Assembly (NCBI GenBank): GCA_035294465.1
Contig: DATGKW010000224.1
Coordinates: forward strand, 1-28,524
Direction: 5' to 3'
DNA: 28,524 bases
Origin: Paraktedonobacter sp035294465
Lineage (GTDB): Bacteria > Chloroflexota > Ktedonobacteria > Ktedonobacterales > Ktedonobacteraceae
In this document: positions 23,671-28,524 of the stretch, one piece after another
How positions within the stretch are numbered: the stretch's first letter is position 1
Layout: each line of letters starts with the position of its first letter
Notes under the pieces: generated by a model
The model's input: only the letters and a program-made list of their open reading frames with translations
Told to the model about the DNA's origin: nothing
Databases searched by the model: none
Position numbers and translations under genes: made by a program

Positions 23671-25208
23671 AAAATGATGGGCCGGAATTCACCCCTGAAC
23701 AGGTTGAGCAGCAGATCGACCTGCTGGTCCAATCCCTAAAAAACTGGGCAGATCCCTCGTCCGACGCGCGCCTCGTCTCCGAACTGTACCAGGTCTATAG
23801 AGATGATGCTTCCATCGCTAACAGAGCCTGGCAGCGCCTGATAGCGCGAATGAACACTGCTGGTTCGCAACCAGTTGCAGGGAATGCCACGTTTCAAGCT
23901 CGCCCTTCCCTGGATGAGCGAGCGAACTGGCAGAAAGGGCCTCACAACATGCAGTTACAAGCACCTATACAGTTTCAAACACCACAGAAGCGGCCGCCTC
24001 GTAGATCAGGACGCCTCCTGGGACTCTGCGCCGCTTTTCTAGTAGTAGTCGCGTTAGTGGCGGGCATGGCTGTTGTTCTCAACGAGATTCATCGGCAGCC
24101 GGGGACGTCTTCTCCCTCTAGCCTGGCGATGAAAACGCCGACACCTGTTGTAGATGAAGGGAAAGTCGTTTACCATTCTGGCACTATTCCAACTCCCACC
24201 GACATCGTCTGGTCGCCCGATGGCCGGCGGATTGCCGAGGCCAGCCCAAAGACACCGGGGGGACCGTGGCAGCTCATAAGTTGGGACGCTTTGACCGGCC
24301 AGCATGTTCTGACTTATCCGATCAACAATCTTTTCTTGTATGGAGAGGATGCTTTCACGAGTCTTGCCTGGTCGCCCGATGGACAGAGCCTGGCAGTAGT
24401 CGACTTTACTGGCAAGGTCGATATCCTCGCTGCTCAAAGTGGAAGACTCATTCGCACCTTTTCACCAGCGCTCACGCTGAGTAATGCTTCAATACAGGCC
24501 CTGGCAGGTCCTGGCGGCGCTACGAAATCGCCCTTGAGCAACCTCTTGCCGTTCTCTGGCGGAGGATATGGCCCATCGCCGGAGATTGGCTGGTCCTCGG
24601 ATGGCACCTACCTGGTCGAGAGCGTGCCCGGCAAGATTATTATCTGGAATGCTAGCACCGGTTTGCCTGTCAAGCAACTGACTGACAACAATCTGAGCAA
24701 CCAGCGCACGTTCTGGCAGCCACACGGAAACCTGCTGGCAGTTATCGGGTGCTCGAACCCTGCGTGTACACCAGTTACGTCGGGATCACGTCCGACCATT
24801 GAGGACTCGGCTTTCATTTGGGATACAACCACCTGGCAACTGGTCAAGCAATATCCAGGTGTATCCACCCTCGACTGGTCGCCCGATGGCAAGCAGCTCG
24901 CGCTAGTCGGCCAGGACCAGCCAGGCGTGCGCATCGTCGAGGCACTGACGGGCCAGATGGTAAAACAATTCACGGGCATGCAGGCTACAGCAATTCACTG
25001 GTCCCCCGACGGCATCCGGCTCTCGGAAGAGAGTAGTTCGGGAGAGATCACCATCTGGAGCGTCGCCGATGGCAAGCTGCGCTATACCTTTCCTGTATAC
25101 GCATCGGAGGCCACCTGGTCCCCGGATGGCAGATATATCGCTTGCATTCAGGAGGTAAAGACCAGCAGCGGCTATGCGAACCCGGAGATTGCTGTCTGGA
25201 TCGCATAA
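23667..25208 (+). CDS. Membrane-anchored WD40 beta-propeller protein, putative anti-sigma/sensor
   Basis: A 513-residue protein. Residues 1-115 are cytoplasmic and helical, rich in Gln/Arg, and would be the place to bind the sigma factor; no zinc-binding HxxxCxxC motif is visible. A single transmembrane helix (about 117-138) is followed by a Ser/Thr/Pro linker and an extracytoplasmic beta-propeller of about 350 residues. At least six WSPDG-type repeats are present (for example VWSPDGRRIAEAS, AWSPDGQSLAVV, DWSPDGKQLALVG, TWSPDGRYIACI). A cysteine pair (CSNPAC) sits in a loop of one blade. The gene overlaps the ECF sigma gene by four bases. The anti-sigma role is inferred from this layout, not from a recognised anti-sigma domain. 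Confidence 0.8.
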   Translation: MKNDGPEFTPEQVEQQIDLLVQSLKNWADPSSDARLVSELYQVYRDDASIANRAWQRLIARMNTAGSQPVAGNATFQARPSLDERANWQKGPHNMQLQAPIQFQTPQKRPPRRSGRLLGLCAAFLVVVALVAGMAVVLNEIHRQPGTSSPSSLAMKTPTPVVDEGKVVYHSGTIPTPTDIVWSPDGRRIAEASPKTPGGPWQLISWDALTGQHVLTYPINNLFLYGEDAFTSLAWSPDGQSLAVVDFTGKVDILAAQSGRLIRTFSPALTLSNASIQALAGPGGATKSPLSNLLPFSGGGYGPSPEIGWSSDGTYLVESVPGKIIIWNASTGLPVKQLTDNNLSNQRTFWQPHGNLLAVIGCSNPACTPVTSGSRPTIEDSAFIWDTTTWQLVKQYPGVSTLDWSPDGKQLALVGQDQPGVRIVEALTGQMVKQFTGMQATAIHWSPDGIRLSEESSSGEITIWSVADGKLRYTFPVYASEATWSPDGRYIACIQEVKTSSGYANPEIAVWIA

Positions 25209-25245
25209 ACAGAGATGAGAAACCATCTAAGAGGGCCTGTGAAGC

Positions 25246-25317
25246 GCACCCGGCAGGACTCGAACCCGCAACCAACTGATCCGAAGTCAGTCGCTCTATC
25301 CATTGAGCTACGGGTGC
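25246..25317 (-). tRNA. tRNA-Arg (anticodon UCG)
   Basis: A full cloverleaf of 72 bases on the minus strand: 7-bp acceptor stem GCACCCG/CGGGTGC, D stem GCTC/GAGC, anticodon stem ACTGA/TCAGT with loop CTTCGGA, 5-base variable loop, and T stem GCGGG/CCTGC with TTCGAGT loop. The anticodon TCG (25282-25284) reads CGA arginine codons. The CCA end is not encoded. Confidence 0.95.
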
Positions 25318-25341
25318 ATCGCCATTGATTGTACCATAATT

Positions 25342-25403
25342 GTCAACTGATGATGAGGGATAGAAGCTACAAACGCCACTTGTATCCCTCATCATTAGTT
25401 GAC
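25342..25403 (-). repeat. Long inverted repeat (21-bp arms) between tRNA-Arg and MFS gene
   Basis: GTCAACTGATGATGAGGGATA (25342-25362, last base omitted here from the pairing note) pairs with 25383-25403; 20 of 21 positions are complementary and the other is a G-T pair, around a 20-base loop. It ends 10 bases after the MFS stop codon and lies 25 bases before the tRNA. It probably terminates the MFS transcript and separates it from the tRNA, although no T-run follows. Confidence 0.55.
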
Positions 25404-25413
25404 TGAAGCCTCT

Positions 25414-26724
25414 CTAGTTCCCGGTTACCTCACTCAACAAAGGCACTTTCCTCAGCGGGCGATAGAAGGTTGCGGTGAGCGAGGCCAGGCCTTGCGGTAT
25501 GAAGAGCACGACGATGGCCCAGGTCGGGCCAATCCACTGAATCAGCAGGCCGGTGATCAGGAGGCCGAGGGGCTGGCCGCCGTAGGCAACCAGGCGAAAG
25601 ACGCTGTTGACGCGCCCTTGCAAATGGTCGGGGGTGACGATCAGGCGATAGCTGAGCTGTGTGGCGCTAAAAACGGGTACGATGATGAAACTCGCGGCTA
25701 CAGCGATGCCCAGAACAAGTGGATTGGGCGCGACGGCAAAGGCAAGCCAGGTGATGGCCCAGATCCAGGCCGACCAGATGGTCAGCCGGCCAAAGGCGAT
25801 GCGCTTCTGCAGCGGACCCGCCAGCAGCGAGCCTGCGATACTTCCCACGCCGCTACATGCAAAGATCGCGCCAATGACAAAGGGCGAGGCGTGCAAACCC
25901 TGAGCAAGCACGATCAGGATCAGTGCATAGCCATAGGTAGGCATGCCCAGGCCCCAGTAGAGCAGAGCCAGGAAGCGCAATAGAGAGTCGCGCCAGAGCC
26001 AGAGCAGTCCTTCGCCAATCTCCTTCCAGATCCCGCACGACACTTGCGTTCGCTCTTCCTGAAATTTCACTCTCATGAAAAACAGGCCAAGCACTGAGCA
26101 GACATAAGAGATGGCGTCGAGCAGGAAAGGGATAGCTCGTCCCAGTCCGTAGAGCATACCGCCCAGCAGCGGGCCAAACAGCCAGGCCGTGGAATCGATG
26201 GCATAGTTCTGCGCGGTGGCCGAGGGAAGCTGCTCCTTCGAGACCACACGGGGCAGGCAGGCTGCCTCGGCGAGCGAGAAGAAGGTGAAGAGCGTGCCCT
26301 CGATCAGCGCAACCAGGCAAAGCTGGATAAAGCTCAGGCGGTTCAGCCAGAAGGCCAGGGGAATGCTGCCCAGGGCAATAGCTCGCCCGCTGTCGCAGAG
26401 CAGCATCACCCGCTTGCGGTCCCAGCGGTCCACCAGTGCGCCCGCAGGCAGGCAGAGAATCGCGAAAGGCAGGCCGCGCAGCGCGCCCACAATACCCGCC
26501 TGGGCCGGCGAGCGCGTGATGGCCAGGACCAGCAGAGGAAAGGCCAGTTGTGAGACCTGCGTACCAATGCTGGAGATTAACTGCCCGCTCCAGAGCAGCA
26601 TAAAGTCGCGATTACGCCAGAGAGACGGGGCACGTCCTTCGCGAGTCGCCTCTACCGGCGCGTCTACGTGCGCAGAGCCATCAGCCTCCGGGGCGCCGGG
26701 TGATGAATTATGCAGTTGTGTCAT
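25414..26724 (-). CDS. MFS efflux transporter (MFS_3/MdtH-like drug exporter type)
   Basis: A 436-residue, 12-helix major facilitator protein. A Ser/Pro/Glu-rich N-terminal tail of about 35 residues precedes SLWRNRDFMLLWSGQLISSIG, the usual start of this drug-efflux class. The motif-A loop between TM2 and TM3 is AGALVDRWDRKRV. Internal features include FSLAEAACLPRVVSKEQLPSA and the late loop VTPDHLQGRVNSVFRLV, both typical of MFS_3 macrolide/drug exporters. ATG 26724 is chosen because GGGAG lies 8 bases upstream. A leader of about 345 bases with a small ORF and hairpins (described separately) precedes it, suggesting induction by a translation-affecting drug. Substrate unknown. Confidence 0.9.
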   Translation of the reverse strand: MTQLHNSSPGAPEADGSAHVDAPVEATREGRAPSLWRNRDFMLLWSGQLISSIGTQVSQLAFPLLVLAITRSPAQAGIVGALRGLPFAILCLPAGALVDRWDRKRVMLLCDSGRAIALGSIPLAFWLNRLSFIQLCLVALIEGTLFTFFSLAEAACLPRVVSKEQLPSATAQNYAIDSTAWLFGPLLGGMLYGLGRAIPFLLDAISYVCSVLGLFFMRVKFQEERTQVSCGIWKEIGEGLLWLWRDSLLRFLALLYWGLGMPTYGYALILIVLAQGLHASPFVIGAIFACSGVGSIAGSLLAGPLQKRIAFGRLTIWSAWIWAITWLAFAVAPNPLVLGIAVAASFIIVPVFSATQLSYRLIVTPDHLQGRVNSVFRLVAYGGQPLGLLITGLLIQWIGPTWAIVVLFIPQGLASLTATFYRPLRKVPLLSEVTGN

Positions 26725-26973
26725 AAAGAATGCTCCCTTGAAAAACTGAGAAACGACCCTCAATCTCGCGAGGGCGGGCGTGCTTCACAGCAAGAAAGCA
26801 AGGAGAAGACAGGAGGAGACGCGCCCGCCCGGCGGACACGCCTGGGAATGATCAAAGCAAGGAGGAAAAAGCTACAAGATGCGTGGATAGCCAGAAATCG
26901 CTGTTTGCTCAGGACGAGCAAGCAGTTGCATCAGCGAGCGCCTGTTCCTGCCGCGTAAGCCCGGCGTGTGCGC
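26725..26973 (-). promoter_or_regulatory. Structured 5' leader of the MFS transporter gene
   Basis: Between the leader ORF and the MFS start the transcript can fold two hairpins: CCGCGTA (26975-26981) with TACGCGG (26951-26957), whose 5' arm overlaps the leader ORF stop codon, and a 10-bp stem with one mismatch (26901-26910 with 26916-26925). Two copies of CTCCTTGCTTT on the minus strand (26854-26864 and 26795-26805) are pyrimidine-rich and could pair with the purine-rich ribosome binding site. No poly-T terminator was seen, so control may be of translation or Rho access. Confidence 0.45.
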
Positions 26974-27069
26974 CTACGCGGCCGATGCGCTTGTGGAGAT
27001 ATACTCGTTGATGACGCCGCAGCGCAAAACCATTGCGTCGTCATGATAATAAATCAGTGTTGTATGCAT
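26974..27069 (-). CDS. Leaderless 31-residue leader peptide upstream of the MFS transporter
   Basis: A short ORF whose ATG (27069-27067) coincides exactly with the expected +1 of the promoter at 27076-27104, so its mRNA would have no 5' leader. It encodes MHTTLIYYHDDAMVLRCG followed by 13 more residues ending in a Ser/Ala-rich stretch, and stops with TAG at 26974-26976. The stop lies in the 5' arm of a hairpin. An inner hairpin (27011-27021 with 27034-27044, 10 of 11 matches) lies within the ORF. The layout fits a regulatory peptide whose translation controls expression of the efflux gene. It is too short to judge by composition, so it stays a candidate. Confidence 0.55.
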   Translation of the reverse strand: MHTTLIYYHDDAMVLRCGVINEYISTSASAA

Positions 27070-27075
27070 GGGCTA

Positions 27076-27104
27076 AGTGTACCTGAGAATTTGCGGATTG
27101 TCAA
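27076..27104 (-). promoter_or_regulatory. Promoter of the MFS transporter gene and its leader peptide
   Basis: On the minus strand a perfect TTGACA (27099-27104) is separated by 17 bases from TACACT (27076-27081), the same hexamers and spacing as the ArsR operon promoter. The predicted start is 27069. The remaining 27105-27275 shows only an 8-bp inverted repeat, AGGAGCCG (27130-27137) with CGGCTCCT (27150-27157), which may lie at the end of the GH53 transcript. Confidence 0.7.
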
Positions 27105-27275
27105 ACTTTTACCGATAGGGCATGGATGTAGGAGCCGGAGGCAAGCTCACGGCTCCTGCGCCCTTCCTCGACTGGTCGAGATTGCGGACTAACGTTTAAA
27201 AAGTTTGCTCTGAATCGTATACGGAGCGCCGTAGGAGCAATAGGTGGCAATAAGGAACCACTTTTAATTCGAAGT

Positions 27276-28436
27276 TTATTGGTAGCAAGAGATCGATGAG
27301 AGCGACTGGCCACTGTAATTAAACAAGGTCAGGTTGTCCCACTGATCACCCTGCCCTGGCTCCCAGCCAACGCCAGGAATCCAGGCTGGCTCCCAGTAGA
27401 CGATGCCAATGCCGTGCCCGTTGGGTGTCTGTTTAATGATCGAGATCACCTCCTTTATGTAGGCCAGTTGACCGGCAGGTGAGGCGGGATAGCCAGAAAG
27501 GAGTTGCGAACTCGAAGTAACGGCGTTTGTCGTGCTATCTCCGTTTGCTAAGGTCCAGGGATACGCCGTTTCTACCACGACGATGTCCTTACCATAGCGC
27601 GGAGAAAGAGCATTGAGATTTGTTTGCAGATTTGATAGCGGACCGTGCCACCAGGGATAGTATGAAAGCCCGATGACGTCGAAACTGACTCCCTGTGCCA
27701 GAATGTGGTCATAGAAGTACTCGGCGCCACCGTTATCGCCACCTCGATCAATATGTACCATGACGCGCGTGCCTGGAGAGGCGGCTCGCACGCCCGCAAT
27801 GGCTGACTTGAGCAGCGTGGCAAACGAAGACCAGTTCTGGCTGCTACCTACATAGATCTGTCCGGTTGGCCACAGCATTCCATCGGTGACTTCATTGCCG
27901 GTCTGAACCATATCGGGAGGAGTCCCTTGCGCGACAAGCTGGGAGATGACGCTCACGGTGTAATTGTATACCGTTGTAGAGAGTTCCGAGAGATTCTGGC
28001 CTTGCCAGGCGCTCGGCGTGGTCTGTTTACTGGGGTCGGCCCAGAAATCTGAGTAATGGAAATCGAGCAAGAATTTGAGACCGGCAGCCTTGATACGTTT
28101 GGCCATAGCCAGGACATGTGGGAGGTCGTTAAACGCAATGGGAGGATTTACCCACAGTCGTTCACGAATGTAGGTTGTCCCACGATTGGCCAGAATCTTT
28201 TCAAGTGGAAGCACTTGCCCTCCATCGGAAAAGGTCTTCCCGATGCTTTCCTCCTGCTGCAAAGTAGAGATGTCATGACCCAGGACAGGCAGGCCCGACG
28301 CGGCGAAAGCCAGTTCTGGCGTTCCCAGAGCCGTTATTCCCGCCAGGGTTGCAGCACCAGCAAGGGTCTTTGTCAAAAAACGGCGGCGGCTGAGTGCAGC
28401 GAACTTTGCAGATACTGGACGAAACTCTTGTTCCAC
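27276..28436 (-). CDS. Tat-exported glycoside hydrolase family 53 endo-beta-1,4-galactanase
   Basis: A 386-residue secreted enzyme of family GH53, which cleaves beta-1,4-galactan side chains of pectin (arabinogalactan type I). A Tat signal opens the protein: LSRRRFLTKTLAGAATLAGI (15-34), with probable cleavage after AFA near residue 45. The (beta/alpha)8 barrel has family signatures: VNPP (97-100), LLDFHYSDFWADP (123-135), the acid/base Glu182 in QTGNEVTDGMLWP, GLSYYPWWHG (256-265), the nucleophile Glu289 in VVVETAYPW, and GIGIVYWEPAWIPG near the end. No carbohydrate-binding module is attached. GTG 28436 is the start: AAGGAGGT lies 6 bases upstream. Confidence 0.92.
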   Translation of the reverse strand: MEQEFRPVSAKFAALSRRRFLTKTLAGAATLAGITALGTPELAFAASGLPVLGHDISTLQQEESIGKTFSDGGQVLPLEKILANRGTTYIRERLWVNPPIAFNDLPHVLAMAKRIKAAGLKFLLDFHYSDFWADPSKQTTPSAWQGQNLSELSTTVYNYTVSVISQLVAQGTPPDMVQTGNEVTDGMLWPTGQIYVGSSQNWSSFATLLKSAIAGVRAASPGTRVMVHIDRGGDNGGAEYFYDHILAQGVSFDVIGLSYYPWWHGPLSNLQTNLNALSPRYGKDIVVVETAYPWTLANGDSTTNAVTSSSQLLSGYPASPAGQLAYIKEVISIIKQTPNGHGIGIVYWEPAWIPGVGWEPGQGDQWDNLTLFNYSGQSLSSISCYQ

Positions 28437-28454
28437 GGTTTACCTCCTTGCGCA

Positions 28455-28475
28455 TTCATGTGTTCCTTACATGAA
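28455..28475. promoter_or_regulatory. Inverted repeat upstream of the galactanase gene, candidate operator
   Basis: TTCATGT (28455-28461) and ACATGAA (28469-28475) are perfect 7-base arms around 7 bases, 19 bases upstream of the GTG start. A minus-strand TTGACC (28493-28498) lies just upstream, so the repeat covers the place where the -10 box should be; no good -10 was seen. It may bind a sugar-responsive repressor. Confidence 0.35.
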
Positions 28476-28524
28476 AACATTTACCGATGACAGGTCAATC
28501 GTACAGTTTCCCAGAACTGACCTT

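Noticed and set aside
26710..27192. Two plus-strand open frames (82 and 74 residues) in the MFS upstream gap
   Set aside because: They have poor ribosome binding sites and no motifs, and the region is better explained as the leftward leader of the MFS gene.
1..28524. CRISPR array, rRNA, prophage or riboswitch of a known class
   Set aside because: No regularly spaced direct repeats, rRNA core sequences, phage genes or known aptamer cores were recognised on either strand.

Overview
The window reads as an ordinary chromosomal stretch of a Ktedonobacteria-like Chloroflexota (a large, spore-forming-type soil bacterium). This is inferred from gene content only: an ECF sigma factor paired with a membrane-anchored WD40 protein, a zinc-ribbon/TM/Ig-like surface protein, a MacB-type ABC exporter with a two-component system, Tat-exported solute-binding and glycosidase proteins, an RND permease without adaptor or outer-membrane partner, and sigma-70 promoters of TTGACA-N17-TACACT type. 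No phage, IS, integrase or CRISPR array was seen.

Layout. 1-2446 (+): a zinc alcohol/polyol dehydrogenase and a Tat-exported NMT1/SsuA-like solute-binding protein. 2459-4101 (-): a small unknown protein followed by a radical SAM enzyme. 4102-4586: AT-rich regulatory gap with a strong promoter. 4587-6736 (+): a monomeric sarcosine-oxidase-like flavoenzyme and an unknown helical protein, meeting tail to tail (29-base overlap) a zinc-ribbon/BACON-like membrane protein (-, 6708-7970). 8223-11529 (-): an RND permease with its terminator. 11828-13796 (-): a probable operon of an ArsR-type regulator, a small unknown protein and a Fur-family regulator. 14002-18905 (-): a MacB/LolCDE-type ABC exporter (permease, ATPase with a C-terminal AbrB-like extension, second ATPase). 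19125-21291 (-): OmpR-family response regulator and histidine kinase. 21551-23004 (+): a tiny His/Gly-rich membrane protein and an AlkZ-like winged-helix protein. 23119-25208 (+): ECF sigma factor overlapping a WD40 putative anti-sigma/sensor. 25246-25317 (-): tRNA-Arg(UCG). 25414-27104 (-): MFS drug-efflux-type transporter with a long structured leader that encodes a 31-residue leaderless peptide. 27276-28436 (-): Tat-exported GH53 endo-galactanase.

How the genes work together. The two-component system and ABC exporter look like one stress/antibiotic-response module: a 19-base double repeat is shared, in the same orientation, by the response regulator promoter region and the exporter promoter. 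Three efflux systems (RND, ABC, MFS) lie within 20 kb, each with conspicuous palindromes or leader structure in its control region. The most interesting item is the MFS leader: a predicted promoter places +1 exactly on the ATG of a short ORF whose stop codon lies in a hairpin, as expected for ribosome-mediated attenuation. A second theme is a set of long, nearly perfect inverted repeats at operon ends (20, 36 and 21 bp arms). All function calls come from reading motifs by eye; no database search was run.
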